NCBI GenBank assembly: GCA_963662175.1
Contig: OY759216.1
Span: forward strand, 33,559,087-33,623,086
Length of the DNA stretch: 64,000 bases
Direction of reading: 5' to 3'
From: Aradus depressus
Lineage: Eukaryota; Arthropoda; Insecta; Hemiptera; Aradidae
Shown here: positions 13,301-24,510 of the stretch, piece after piece
How the letters are laid out: every line of letters starts with the position of its first letter
Numbering within the stretch: position 1 is the first letter of the stretch
The notes under the pieces: generated by a model
Told to the model about the DNA's origin: nothing
What the model saw: only the letters and a program-made list of their open reading frames with translations
The model's database searches: none
Program-made: the position numbers and the translations under genes

Positions 13301-16052
13301 ATTCCATTAATCTCCATTAATTCCTATAAAAACAACATTACTTATGAATTTGATCGTTATTAAAATCAGTCTGTAAACTTTTGTGAGAATCCTATAGATA
13401 TATGCAAACAAAAAAAAGAAATGTGCAACCATTCTTGAATAAAAAATGCCCATAGAGCTCTATGAGTAGAATATGTCTGTTTTTATCTCAAAAAATTGCT
13501 TGTAGGGGGCTCAGGGTAGCAATTTCAAATGACTCCTCCCCCCTTGGAAACTAAGCCAAATTGCTTAAGAATAGTCAGTAAAAAAATCGCAAAACGATCC
13601 TAACGATAGCCCTTTATGAGTCTAGGAACAACAAATACTGAAGTTGAATCCGTCTGTCATAACAAGATATTTTCTAAATTATTTAGAAATTTAAACTAAA
13701 TTTGTAAAGTTATAAACCTAAAATATAGAAAGAATAAAAAAATTAAATGGCTAAATGCTTTAATTTACAATTCGTCTCAGAAATATGACAATTGCACCGA
13801 TTTCAAATGGAGAATTGTTTTAATGCCTGGTCTTTTTCCAGAATCACCACGGAGAAGCAACAACATGTCGAAGTATTCTTAAGAACCAAAAAACAGGAGC
13901 TGACCTGCTCAGCAGCGGTGAAGAAGTGGACAGCCCGCTCGAGTGCCTCGCTCCGGCGGTCAATGCTGGCCACGTAGTCAGCTGCCTCTTCTAGCACCAG
14001 GTAGGACTGGGCAGTGGCTTGTTGGCTCGCAAAGTGGCCACGTCTCCAGAACTCCTCACTCGATCGCACTATCTTCAGAGCTTCGTCTTGGAGTTCCTAA
14101 AAAATGTCAGACTCAATATATTTAATTGTCAAAAACCACTTAACGAAAGAGAAATTGAAATAATTATTATTAGATATGACAAGACCTCTATTTCTTAAAC
14201 AAAAAACTTTTTAGATAGTTTTAGAATTATAGATTTTGAAGAATGTGAGGATTGTTTACTCTTGGCTCCAGACCTGGTCAGATCTCCGGATGTGTTCAGC
14301 TGATGGTATAAGGCGACGACTATGTTATCATAATTGAAATTTTCCAAACGCTACCTTGTCCTGCTCTCTCAAGAAGGCTGTGTATCTCTCACCAAGACAG
14401 ATGAACAGCTTTTCGGATAAATAGAAATATACAGACCAGTAATACATTGGAGGGGACTGTATGGACAACCAGTCCTTTTTTTGGAAATCATCAAGCGGTC
14501 TGTTCAGGATATGGATAGAAGAGGGGATTCTCGACGTGTTTCGGTTTGAAAGCGCAGACACAGATGACTGCAAGACTTGAATAACGATCTTAGAAGGCTC
14601 GTAATAGGAAGGCGAAGGAGGACAGTAATTGATAAGGAAGACTGGAAGTGTCTAGTTGTGGAAGCGCGTGTCCTTCAAGGACGGTAAAGCCACAAAGAAA
14701 TAAATTACCAAAATAAGGTTGTGCAAGAACAGCGACGTAATCCAACTGGTGAAGTTGGACACCAAGCCAGGGAGGACTGTGCAAAGACCAAGAGGAAGAG
14801 AAGAGTGTGGAGATAGTGTGGTCAGGACACTAGTCCCATCGATATACAATTACAAGTTACAATTCAGCTGTGACACCAGTGACGGATCTACAGTTTTGGG
14901 AACCTGATGATTTTCCTTTGAAAGAGGCCCCCCTCCAGAAATGTTTTGAGGAAAACATTTTATGAGGTAGTGTGGGGGCAACAAGTAAATACATATCAAA
15001 CAATATGTATTATATCTTATTCCTTATCGTACTTCTTCATATATTTATCGTTTTTTTTTATAACGACAGTAAAGTAATAATTGATTTATTTATACAGTCA
15101 TAAAATATGAATAAACCTGAGAATTATTTTTGTGGTATTCTGAAGGAAAATACTTCATTGCATTAATAAATGTATAAGTAAATCAATTATTACCTTATTT
15201 TCGTTGTAACTAAAAAAAATATATATAAATATAGGGAGGAGTACGATAACGCCTACGATCCAGTGTGTTTTAAAAAAATACGAAAGAAATTTCAAAAAAA
15301 TAAATAAAATATCTGTGTTTCTTAGGCTTCTGTGGGATGATTATGTTACATTTTTCTGGAATTTCTTCCAGAGGAGCCTCTCGGTAGATCTGCCACTAAG
15401 TGGTACAGTATAGAGTTTTTTTTGGAAAGGGCTTATCTCGCAGTGATGGGTTGATGAGGATGGAAAGTGGGATACCTTAGCTGTGGGGAGGAGCTTGTTG
15501 TTCTCATGTAACAGAAGTGTAGCCGAGGCAGAAGTATCTCCCAGATGATCCTCCACCCTGGAAACCCGGTCAACTCCTTCAGATATCTCCCTCTGGAGTC
15601 TGGTCAGTCCAGTGGTCAGCAGTGCCAACTCCAGACATTCCTCCAGTCTGGAGATTGCAGTAGTTACTTTCAGCTGGAGCGACTTCCTTCGATCATGCAG
15701 CCTCTCCATCCAACCCTCCACCTGGGCTTGAGCTGCAACAAACTCACACGTTATGTCATTTCCATGGACACATATTTATGAGAGAAAGAGAACTACTGTA
15801 TTTATTCAAGTTTTTTTTTTCAAATTAATACAAGAAGGTTCTCAATTAGACAAACTTTTTTTTTTTTTTTTGTCTTTTATTGATAAAAGTGCAACTGTTG
15901 CTAGGGTGCAACAACCAGCATCTATGTTGGTAGGTATGGATATGTTGGCGTGAATGGCATGTGAGAGGAAGGCCACCCAGTGGTAGGTCCTCGGGACGAA
16001 AATTTATATTAATTATTAGGACAAGGGGAAAAAAAAAAAAAGAATAAATAAA

Positions 16053-16083
<31 letters not shown>

Positions 16084-19000
16084 TTGAAAGACAATTTTGA
16101 TGGAATGGGTAAGAGAGATGATAAAAGTGAAGGAAAATAATACAAAAAATAAAAATAAAAAAATAATAAGAACGAATAGGAATTAAGGTGGCAGTAAGTC
16201 GCGGTTCCACCTCCTCTTCAACCTTCGTGGGGGGTTTTGTGGTAAGTGTTGTGAAGATAAAGTACGTATTTCTGGATTTGTATGTGTGTAAAGTTTTCTA
16301 AAGAAACGTATGTAGGTAGTTTGTATTGTGTCGGGTACTGTGTGTATCATAAGATCGTTATGAAGTGTTCTGTTGTTTATGTATGGGGGGCACTGTGTTA
16401 TCAGTCTGAGGGTTTTTGACTGAAACGCCTGAATTCGTTTGATGTTGGATGTTTTTGCTGAACCGTATATCTGTGATCCGTATGTCCATAATGGTCTAAG
16501 TAAGTAAGTATAACAGTTCCGTTTTTGTGTCAAGTCTAATTTTGATCGTCTATTTAGAAGTCCGTAGAGTATTTTGAGTCGACGGTTCAGCGTGTTTCGT
16601 GTGAGACGTGTGTGAGGGTTCCATGTCAGTCTTTGGTCCAATGTCAGTCCTAGGTATCGTACAGTATTAGTTTGAGGGAGGGGCTTGTCGTAGATGAAAA
16701 CGGGGGGGGGGGGGGCATGTTCCTCGTCGAAGTGTAAATGTGATGTGCTGTGATTTTTCTGTTTTATTTTTATTTTCCATGTGTTGCACCAGTTTTCAAT
16801 TTGTGTGAGATGGTGTTGTAGTGTAAATGAGGCGTGTATGTGAAGGTCAGCAGCAGCTAAGATGGCGGTGTCATCGGCGTATGTAGCTGTCATTGTGTGG
16901 ATGGAGGTGGGCTTGTTAGATGTGTATAGTGTATATAATAAAGGAGCTAAGACAGAACCCTGCGGTACACCCGCTTATATGGGTCTTATTGAGGAGATAG
17001 CAGAGCCCTGACGGACGGCGAAGTATCTGTTTGTTAGATATGAATGAATGATTAAGTAATATGTGTGAGGAAGCAACGGTCTCAATTTATAAAGAAGTCC
17101 CGCGTGCCAAACTCGGTCAAAAGCCTGACTTACATCAAGGAACGCCCCCGTTGCGTAGAACTTTCTTTTTAGGGCAGACGCCACGTAATCCACAACCCTG
17201 TGTAACTGGTGTATTGTGGAGTGTTCTGAGCGGAAGCCAAACTGATGATGAGGAAGTGTTTGCTGACTGGAAAGAATAGTTATGAGCCTTTTGTATAGTA
17301 ATTTTTCGAAAAGTTTAGAACATAGAGGAAGAAGACTGATAGGTCGGTAGGAGGAAGGAGAGTGTTCTGGCTTCTTTGATTTTAGTATCATAAGAATGTG
17401 TGACAGTTTCCATTGAATTGGAAAGCGTGTAGTGCGTACTATACAGTTAAACAGGGTTGTCAATTAGACAAACTAAAAATAAAAAAACGTTAATTCATAA
17501 AATGAAGTGAAGATTAGAGAAGATAATCTCTAAACAAAAAATTAAAGTGTTGCCTGTCCATAGTCGGAATGATTTTTTTGTTTCATCAGTAATCCTCAGA
17601 GAGAATGAAAGGATAAAATTAGAAAGACATGGAAGCAAAGCGTTCAAGGTTTTTTTTAAAGATTTCAAAAAATTAGCTGATTGTGGTATCTCATCAGTGT
17701 GGATGATGAAATGGAAAAAGAAACTTAAAAGTAGCAAAACTTCAGAGTTCTTAAGTACCAAAATCTTGATAAAAACATTTTTCACTGAGGTGGCACGTAC
17801 TTTCGGAATAAAGAACCGTAAATATATAAACATCTAAAAGTTTGTTTCTTGCATACCCAATGCCACCTGAAGTTTGATATGATCAGGTCTGGAGTCCAAA
17901 GTGGCACTGTTTCGTAGCGACTGGATCATCTGAAGCAGTTCTGCACCAGCGGCCAGTGTTCGCGCCAGTTTGTTTAACGCCTCACGCTGGCTATCCCGAA
18001 CCGCCTGAAGCATGTCTTGCATCTCATTTATATCAATAGGAACCTCGGTCTCACACAGGTCCTCCGAACGTCTACAACAGTCTTCGAAATCTTCAGCCCA
18101 TCTGTAATCATAAACATTTCAATTATTTTTCTTTAGTAGACAGGGGGGGAGGGCAATAAAGAATTCAATCCAGTAGATGGGGACGTGGAGTCCACACAGA
18201 CTGACACGATATGATGAGTTAGTTATTGCGAGTTAAGCCCAGGTTTTAACTATAACTCTTTTGTCGCTCTGGTGGACATCAGCCAAACTCTACTGTAGGA
18301 GTCCTAAATGTTACCTATCTAGCTTTATTCATCTAGGATAAGAGGTCTTTAACGAATACCTGACAAGGTAGAGGCTCAGGACCATCGCTTAAACTTCCAT
18401 CAGAAGGACGGAGTGCTCATGGCTTTTAGCCTTACAGATAAAAAACCAAATGCCTCGGCCATTTTCGAACCCGCGATTTTGAGCTCAGCAAGCAAACACG
18501 CTATTTCTGAGCTATCGGCGCTCCAAGGTATGACGATATTCTAGTGCAACGATTGTCATTTGTAAGGCTCAATGTACCGAAGATGTGGAAGCCGAGTCAG
18601 TGGTCGAGATTTGCGAATAAATTAAACAGAGACAGTATTAGTTCAATGTTCTAATTAACTACTCGAAAAAAATACGAATTGTTTATCAATTTTTGCGAGT
18701 AGAAAGTGGTTACTCGAATCTAACTACTTCTTCTATCCTCTTCTTCGAGTGGATAGGTCACCTGACGCCTTGGTATAACTGTAATAGTTGAAGTTGAGAT
18801 TGAGGATCCTGGCCCGAGGCTCCAGATAGCTGTTTAGGTTTTCCCAGACTGTGGACAGTGACTGTGTTATGCTGAGTAGTCCCGAGGAATGGTGCTTCGC
18901 AATGGTAGGTTAGATCCATTGACGTCTTGGTTTACCAGTAATTGTTGAAACTGATGTTGAGGATCCTGGTAATCTAGATGATTTTTTCCAGATTATGAAG

Positions 19001-22000
19001 GGGGGCTACTCGACCTTGATATACCATGATTAGGCCAGGGGACTGGTGCCCCCGCACTGGGTGATTAGGTCCCTTGGCACCTTTGCATACCTGTGATAGT
19101 TGAGGTTGAAGTCGAGGATCCTGGCCCGAAGCTCCAGATGACTGTTTACGTTTTCCCAGACTGTGGACAGCGAGTGTGTCATGGCCGAGTAGACCCGGGG
19201 ACTGGTGCCCTGTCTTGAGATAACTGCTTCAGCTTGGTCCACCAGCTCCTCCACTGGGCTTTTTTTCGCCTAAAACCAAAAATTAGATAATATGGGTGAT
19301 ATGCAAAATACGGTATTTATGTAGTATTACTTTACATTACTCAATAAGATGACAGCTTTTTTGTAAACTATTCAATTTAGTTATAGTAACATAAAACAAA
19401 CTCAGGCGTTTTAATCAAAAAACACTGTGCTTCATAACACAATATTCACATGCGTTAACACAACGCTTCATAACCATTTGGTGATACACCCATTGCCCAA
19501 AACAATACAGTCTTTACAAAAATCTTTACTTGTGTACTCAATTTACAAAACCGTTAGCAACCCTTCACAACACTTACCAAATAACCCCAAAGAGGGTGGA
19601 ACCGCCACATAATGCAGCAACCCTCAACTAACTTCATTGTTAATATCTTTCAACTTTATTTTCCTTTACCTTTATTACTCACTGTATTTTATTACCTTCC
19701 TAACCACCATTGATGAAAATTGTCCACTTTTTTTTTTTTTTTTTTTTTTTTCGCTGTGACATGCTTATAGTTAAGTATCCAAAGAATTTAGGTAAATTTT
19801 CATCCCGAGGACCTACCACTGGGTGGGCTTTCCTCTCATACGTCATCCTAATCCATATGTAGAAGAAGGATTTCTGACAATTATTCAAGTATAAGAATTG
19901 ATGAAAAATTAAGCTCTCAAAAAAGTTCATTTTATTTTATTGTGTAATTAATTATTCTTGCAATTTTTTTAATTTCATTTTTTTTATTTTTGTGCTACGG
20001 CTACGAATATATTTTACAATATCTCTCTTTTCAAAAGGCGTATTTGGTTTGTTTTCTAATTACTTGCACAATTTCTTTCTGTTTCTATTAAAGAACATGT
20101 CCATATTTGTTTATTTTAATATTAATTGTAAATTTTTATTTAGTACTCATTAGTTATTATTATTTTTCTTAACTTATTTTCTATAACTATAAAAATATAT
20201 ATTTCGTACAAAAAACTATTCATTGTCATGCTTGTATTCTATAGTGCAATAAAAGTGAATCTATCTATTTTTATGTAAAAATGTTGCGAAAGCAGGTACA
20301 TGTGTAAATTGACATCTTGTGTAAGTTCATGTAAGCAATGACTTATTTCTGGAAAGACCACAATCGATTTCACTTGTCAGAAGTTCACTGGTTAGTCTAC
20401 AATTTTTACGCTATAAAATGCGATACCTATTGAAAATGTACGATAGTAAAATAGAGAAGTTTAACTAGTAAACTGTAGTAACTTTTATTTGTTTCTTTCT
20501 AGAAGGAAACGAGAACTACCAAAGGGCTAGGTTAGGAAATGAGTCAGGGAGGGCTATCTTCCTTCAAAATATTATTATATAAGGGTGGAAGAGGGCGCCG
20601 GTAGCTCAGTGGAATGCGTGCTTGCCTTCTGAGCTCAAGAACGTGGGATCGAAACCCGTCCGAGGCCCTTTGTTTATTTTATCTGGGAGGTAAAATAAAC
20701 TTAAGCACGCCGTCCTTCGGATGGGACGTTAAGCGATGGTCCCGAGCCATTACGATGTCAGGCACTCGTTAAAGACCCCTGCCCTAGGTGAATAAAAATT
20801 TAGGACTCCCACAGTAGAGTCGGGCTCATGTCCACCAGAGTGACGAAAGTGCGGTCTTGTAGTAGGCGGTATGGCTTCGTAGTGAAAACCCGGGCATCAG
20901 TCATAAAACCTAAACCTAACCTGTAAGGGAGGAGAAAAGATAATATTGAATAAATTCCAAATGACATCACCATACCTCGCAAGACACGAAGTGGAGAGAA
21001 GGAATTGTTAAACAGTTAATTAACAAATTTCACTTGTCTAATGTACAGAAATAACAAGTGTTAATAGATAATAGCAGGGTCCACCGTCTACAACCAACAT
21101 TGTGTAGCCTATATGAGCAGTATTAGGAGTTACATCGTTAGCTAACTAGAAAAAAAGTAGTATCAGTAATTTTTATGAAAATTAAGTTACGTAAACAGTT
21201 ATATCATCCTGGATCTCCTGGCAACACGACAAAAAAATATATTTTCAGTTTTGATGTAATAGCTGTGATCAAATTGTTACATGGTGACAAGTTGTATCAT
21301 TTTGGTGAAGAACAAAGTAACAATCAGCTTAAGAACTAATCAACAAGAAGTTGTATCAGCGATACTGCTTTATGTCACTTAACAGGAACATATAATTATA
21401 TTAGAAATATAATTTATGCTTTTATTATATTAAAAACATTAATTTTTTTTATTACTTGTATGTTACTCTATTTACAAGCAAACCCTCTTAAAACAACATT
21501 ATTGTAACCGTATAAATAATTACAAAAATAATAACATCTTACTTATATAGAAAAATCAATAACAAAAAAAAAAAAAAAAAAATCTTTCTTCAATCTGTAT
21601 TGTTTAACAGTACTCAAAGAGAAAAAGAGCAGCTGCAGTTAAAATAAAGTATACAAATAAAAAGTGAAAATGCAAAATTGTAATGTTGATTTCTAAAACA
21701 TTTAGAAAAGATAGGTAATATACGTCTGTTTCTATATTCAGATATTTAGTATTCACAAACGATTGAAGGAGTTTAGATATCTATCATGTGTTTTATTTTT
21801 ACATAAACAGTAAAAATTCCACGGCGAAGGTCACTTTATGTTTATTTTATTCTTCGTCGATTAAAGGAACATGCCCAAACAGGTAGTCAGAGACAGGTAG
21901 AGTAATGTAGTGTTGTTCTGACAGAAGACAATGATTTATTTAATCTCCGTCATTCGGAAGACTGTAAACAAAACTCTTATAACGACATTCTGTCTGTAAC

Positions 22001-24510
22001 CTGGTGGTATCTTGAAAAGTAACCTTCTGGCAAGTTTTAATGGGATCTGATGAACGGAGTGTAATCGCATTGGTTGATATTTGTTTGATTATGTTATTAT
22101 CGTAGAGGGTAAGTGAAATCATTCCTGAAAAAGAAACTTGTTTGTTTTAAAAATAAGAGATAAATTCTAAATAAAGATGTTTTATATGTGTCATTGATAT
22201 GATGAAGAGAAGGGGTTCTCTTTAATAAGGAGCAGGCTGGAGGGACCACATGGCCATCTCCATTCTTGGTCTGTTTCCAATCAGATGTCTGTATCAATGT
22301 GCCAACTGTGTTGTGTGTGGCTCCACTTGCGTTGGCCTTCAGTCCCATCATCTTTTTACATGGTGTGCTTCTAGATGTAGTCCATGTGGTCCAATATTTG
22401 ACCCCCCGCAAGAATTTCTATTCGTGTCGATATAACACCTTTATCGTAGAATTCAATTTAATAGAAATGGAGACTGACTTGTAAAAATATTTAGGGAGAT
22501 CCAATTTAATTTCATTTAACCTGCTCAACTGCAGGTGACCAGAGTTGGGATGTTTTAAATAAAAAAATAGTCAACTACGAGGCAAACTAGCTTTAAAAAA
22601 GTTATATTTCGTAATATATTAAGTAATAGTTGTAAATATTTATTGAAAATCAGTTAAAATGAAAGAATAAAAAAATATTCGCTGACCTAAGTAGTTAGAT
22701 TAAAAAAGTAGGTAGTTAAATATAATTAGTTAGTGAAAATAATGTGTTAAAAGCTCCATATTTTGTATTTTGTTTTCAAACTAATAATTATATTTAAAAA
22801 GATACTGTTTATAGATTATGGTTTTATTTAACAACCCAAACATGGCGTAGTAAAATTCAAAAATTATTTCAGTTAAATAATAAAAATAGTTAAACTACAA
22901 AAATATTGAACTGTTTATTATTTTGAGCTAAATTAAAAACGATTAGTTTCCAAAAAGTTGTTAACAAATAATTACAAGAAAATATTTTCCTCAAATTTAA
23001 TTACAAGAAAGTTATTAGCAAAAATATTTTTAAAAATAAAATAAATAAATATTCAATATTTCCCAACTCTGCTCAATTGTATTATAAAATGACAATTTTC
23101 TCACGAGAGCAGCTACCAGAAGTAAATGTTCTAAATTAACCTAATATGCACATTTTTATTGCAAAATGATATATTTCTTTTAGTTGTGAAAGCGTTTAGT
23201 TATAAAATAGCTCACCTATGAGAAATAGGAGAAATCGCTGATAGTAGCCAGACACTTTAAATATGACTAACGACTTGATAATTAAGTAATTTAGTTATAA
23301 AAAGTTAAAATACTACGCACACTACTATTATTTACTGACTATATTTAGTAGGCTTAACTCCAGTTAAAGAAGTTGATCTTTATAGTTTTCTTTTTATAGT
23401 ATTGAATCACTGTTATTAGACAACTAATTATTTTGAAGTCTGATTCAGCAGACGAGAATAATATAAAACCAGGAAATGATCTGAACATCTCGGGATTTCT
23501 ATCTTTCCGAATTGGTTAAAGGGGTTTTCGTCGTTTTTTAGCAGATTTCAAGCATTTATTCTTGAGTAGTTTCTGTAACTACTTATATATAAATAGGGGT
23601 TAGCAGGTCAAAATTTAAAACACTTACAACTTGACCAGCAACATACAGGAAAATAAACCATCAAACTCGAAAATTGTTGTTATTAAAAATTGTTTTAAGT
23701 GTAAATGTGTTTTTTATTTTTCACTCCATTTCCTTATAGACGAAGACTGATTAAACAGCTATGATGATACTCTCGATACAAATGCAAACTATCGAATGTA
23801 AAAATCACTAATTTTAATATAATATAAATAACATATTTTAAATTCAATGTAAAATCATTGCATCCATCAAAATTGTTTACATCCTGGTAATTCATGGATT
23901 ATTTTATGACATTTTGAAAGCTGTTAATGAGTTTTATCAAATAATTATTTATAATTAACGAAAAAGCACATTCAACATGCCAGCACACTATTATTTATTT
24001 TTTTTTTTTTGGTGCTCTTAAGCTCTGTGTAAACTTGCGAATATGACACATTCAGTAAAGTAGAATGAATTATTAATACCACATTAGAAAAAATGCGAAT
24101 AGAAAAAGTTTTCAAGCGGATAGTGGTCAGATCAAAATAGTAAATGAGGTACATTCGTTTTTAGAGTAATGATTATAAGCTCATGGAACATTTACTCGAT
24201 ACTTAAGTGTATAGGACGATATGAAAAAAATTCATTTTGAGAGAATACAGATTCGACGATTTGCCGCCCCTGAACCTCCCTCCGTGAGCGAATGTAAACA
24301 AAATCTACTAAATTATTATTTTTAATGTACATCTAGGACATTGGGAAATAAATAATACGACAAAACATTTAAAAATTAAAAAAATACCTGAATTTTGTTG
24401 ATAAGGTCATGATGGGATTTTCGCAACTCCTCTGCTTCTTTTAAATTTTGACCAAGATGCGTCAATTCCGGCGTAACATCCAACACTCGCAGCTCCAACC
24501 ATTCCGACAC
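7253..24510 (-). CDS. Spectrin-repeat protein, internal ten exons
   Basis: Ten minus-strand exons with AG/GT borders join without any phase conflict: 24510-24388, 19269-19091, 18101-17857, 15732-15476, 14096-13905, 12500-12330, 11044-10916, 10814-10695, 9596-9380 and 7368-7253. Together they give 583 codons with no stop. The product is almost wholly helical with heptad-like spacing, tryptophans in spectrin-repeat positions (for example NYHRWAEDFED, VEGWMERL, EEFWRRG, LEKRWTNM) and leucine-rich helix ends, about five to six repeats. Proteins of this kind are cytoskeletal scaffolds or the repeat section of Rho-family exchange factors. Trio/Kalirin, MCF2L/PLEKHG4-type, SESTD1-like, CCDC141-like and nesprin families are all possible and I cannot choose between them. 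No SEC14, DH, PH or actin-binding domain is visible, and both ends lie outside what I could trace. Exons are GC-richer than the introns around them. Confidence 0.85.
7753..8621 (-). mobile_element. Mariner-like transposon, internally deleted
   Basis: An 869-bp element is flanked by TA (7751-7752 and 8622-8623). Its inverted ends are similar over about 30 bp and share TTCAATAATTAA followed by GAGACAAA. It encodes the two ends of a mariner transposase but is roughly 400 bp shorter than a complete mariner, so the middle of the gene is gone. It sits in an intron, or just 3', of the spectrin-repeat gene. Confidence 0.85.
8052..8472 (-). pseudogene. Mariner transposase relic
   Basis: From 8472 the frame reads MSAPPDTCTAEEQRLVIGFL with a helix-turn-helix ending FKLGRASVSNIHRSG, then a stop. 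An overlapping frame (8306-8052) holds the later part with VILLHDNVRPHTA, the second catalytic aspartate region, and stops at ENLR where mariners usually have tryptophan. Below 8052 the frame continues with a YSHDLAPSE-like block, the third aspartate of the D,D34D triad. The first aspartate region is deleted, so the copy cannot encode an active enzyme. Confidence 0.8.
8976..9181 (-). mobile_element. SINE body, reverse
   Basis: CATATCGCCTACTACC, TTCGTCACTCTGGTGGACA and CCTGACATCGTATAGACTCA on the plus strand identify a reverse SINE body truncated before the tRNA-like head. It lies about 200 bp from exon i. Confidence 0.7.
9380..9596 (-). CDS. Spectrin-repeat gene exon i
   Basis: 217 nt, phase 0 in and phase 1 out, bounded by CTATTTCAG| and AAA|GTAAGT. 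It encodes SKGPELKAVLRTARDIGTSS, then a helix with LEKRWTNMVETLEARV, ending DLSEQLDIAE. Confidence 0.85.
10695..10814 (-). CDS. Spectrin-repeat gene exon h
   Basis: 40 codons, phase 0, bounded by TTATTTCAG| and CTG|GTAATT. It encodes LNSFLNSMEAYLSGVTTMGS and ends RNLNDLL, continuing the helical pattern. Confidence 0.8.
10916..11044 (-). CDS. Spectrin-repeat gene exon g
   Basis: 43 codons, phase 0, bounded by TTTTTTATAG| and CTC|GTAAGT. It encodes GVKRMVEQIENKKINLNVQC and ends NNFMEKFNL. It is more AT-rich than the other exons but has an excellent donor and an in-frame fit. Confidence 0.8.
11714..12066 (+). mobile_element. Full-length tRNA-derived SINE
   Basis: About 353 bp, flanked by a 10-bp target duplication TATTGTAAAT (11704-11713 and 12067-12076). 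The order is tRNA-like head with A and B boxes, GAAGTAAAATAAACTTAAGC, CGTCCTTCGGATGGGACGTT, the CCCGAGCCTGTACGATGTCA block, a GACGAAAGAGCGCTCTGGTA block, GCCCGGGCATGAGTCA, and a tail AAAACCTAACCTAACC. This is a good reference copy for the family here. It lies in an intron of the spectrin-repeat gene, antisense to it. Confidence 0.9.
12330..12500 (-). CDS. Spectrin-repeat gene exon f
   Basis: 57 codons, phase 0, bounded by ATATTTCAG| and GAG|GTGAGA. It begins ALVKLDQLEVRLSTGDLGLR, a typical start of a spectrin repeat after an FFTAAEQ-type boundary, and ends ILSDIPTAE. Confidence 0.85.
12507..13900. other. Intron of the spectrin-repeat gene
   Basis: AT-rich sequence between exons f and e. I see no exon, element or structured repeat that I can name. 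Confidence 0.6.
13905..14096 (-). CDS. Spectrin-repeat gene exon e
   Basis: 64 codons, phase 0 at both ends, bounded by TTTTTTAG| and CAG|GTCAGC. It encodes a helix containing RSSEEFWRRGHFASQQATAQ and ends FFTAAEQ. GC content is well above the adjacent introns. Confidence 0.85.
15476..15732 (-). CDS. Spectrin-repeat gene exon d
   Basis: 257 nt, starting after TTTGTTGCAG and ending at AAG|GTATCC. It encodes QAQVEGWMERLHDRRKSLQL and continues to NNKLLPTAK. It is separated from exon c by the intron that holds the truncated LINE. Confidence 0.85.
15857..17460 (-). mobile_element. 5'-truncated jockey-like LINE with target duplication
   Basis: A minus-strand non-LTR retrotransposon about 1.6 kb long. 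Its 3' end is AATAAAAGAC plus poly(A), seen as poly(T) at 15857-15871. The 15-bp target TCAATTAGACAAACT is present on both sides (15842-15856 and 17460-17474), which fixes the boundaries. The 5' end is truncated inside the reverse transcriptase, as is usual for target-primed reverse transcription. It sits in the intron between exons c and d, in the same orientation as the gene. Confidence 0.9.
16183..17463 (-). pseudogene. LINE reverse transcriptase, C-terminal two thirds
   Basis: One frame runs the full length with a single in-frame TAA at 16975-16977. Before it come SYRPISLLPLCSKLFEKLL, HHQFGFRSEHST and FLDVSQAFDRVWHAGL. After it come AGVPQGSVLAPLLY, the catalytic TYADDTAILAAA, and a thumb/connection region with VRYLGLTLDQRLTWNPH. 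These are motifs of jockey-clade reverse transcriptases. The endonuclease domain is missing through 5' truncation. Only one stop suggests a fairly young insertion. Confidence 0.9.
17857..18101 (-). CDS. Spectrin-repeat gene exon c
   Basis: 245 nt, bounded by ATTACAG| and G|GTATGC. It completes the arginine codon of exon b and reads WAEDFEDCCRRSEDLC, then MQDMLQAVRDSQREALNKLA, ending HIKLQVAL. Phase 1 at the 3' end matches the next exon. Confidence 0.85.
18216..18526 (-). mobile_element. Diverged near-complete SINE, reverse
   Basis: Both body and head are recognisable: the tail is near 18216, and on the plus strand TCGAACCCGCGATTTTGAGC and GAGCTATCGGCGC lie near 18470-18520. Many substitutions make this an old copy. 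It is in the intron between exons b and c. Confidence 0.75.
18782..19010 (-). pseudogene. Two decayed tandem copies of exon b
   Basis: GAGGATCCTGG occurs at about 18802, 18959 and 19114, a spacing of 157 and 155 bp. The copy near 18782-18890 matches exon b over about 110 bp and still translates in part as SLSTVWENLNSYLEPRARIL on the minus strand. Its donor has changed from GT to TT. The middle copy is shorter and more decayed. They are remnants of tandem exon duplication and probably not spliced. Confidence 0.7.
19091..19269 (-). CDS. Spectrin-repeat gene exon b
   Basis: 179 nt, entering in phase 0 after TTTTAG and leaving in phase 2 at CAG|GTATGC. It encodes AKKSPVEELVDQAEAVISRQ and continues to ILDFNLNYHR. 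Two degenerate copies of this exon lie just downstream in the intron (18782-19010). This copy keeps good splice sites and joins cleanly to the next exon. Confidence 0.85.
19427..19930 (+). mobile_element. Old LINE 3' fragment
   Basis: The 19427-19612 stretch translates to a worn version of the C-terminus of the LINE at 16183 (LHNHLVIHPLPKTIQS against its LHNDLMIHTVPDTIQ; QHLPNNP against QHLPQNP). Downstream there is a T-rich 3' UTR and CCCGAGGACCTACCACTGGG, which matches the 3' UTR of that LINE near 15970-16000. Orientation is opposite to the 15857-17460 copy. Confidence 0.7.
20594..20922 (+). mobile_element. Full-length SINE
   Basis: Head to tail order is as in the 11714 copy, ending AAAACCTAAACCTAACC. 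Imperfect target repeats (TAAGGGTGGA and TAAGGGAGGA) lie on the two sides. It is in the long intron between exons a and b. Confidence 0.85.
20930..24380. other. Long intron with little recognisable content
   Basis: Sequence between exons b and a of the spectrin-repeat gene. It is AT-rich throughout except the patch at 22200-22435. No element boundaries were seen. Confidence 0.5.
22200..22435. other. GC-richer patch, possible coding relic
   Basis: An island of near 50% GC in very AT-rich DNA, open on both strands (minus: GVKYWTTWTTSRSTPCKKMM and onward). It is not needed by the spectrin-repeat gene, because exons a and b join in phase without it. I do not recognise it. It could be a retrotransposed fragment or an old exon. 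Confidence 0.25.
24388..24510 (-). CDS. Spectrin-repeat gene exon a (most upstream found)
   Basis: 41 codons, phase 0 at both ends, bounded by TTTTACAG| and CAG|GTATTT. It encodes VSEWLELRVLDVTPELTHLG and then a charged helix ending NKIQ. The start resembles the first helix of a spectrin repeat. The upstream exon is not identified, and the Tc1 element begins only about 330 bp further upstream. Confidence 0.8.

Noticed and set aside
15846..16210. Phenylalanine-rich minus-strand frames
   Set aside because: They translate the T-rich 3' UTR and poly(A) of the LINE.
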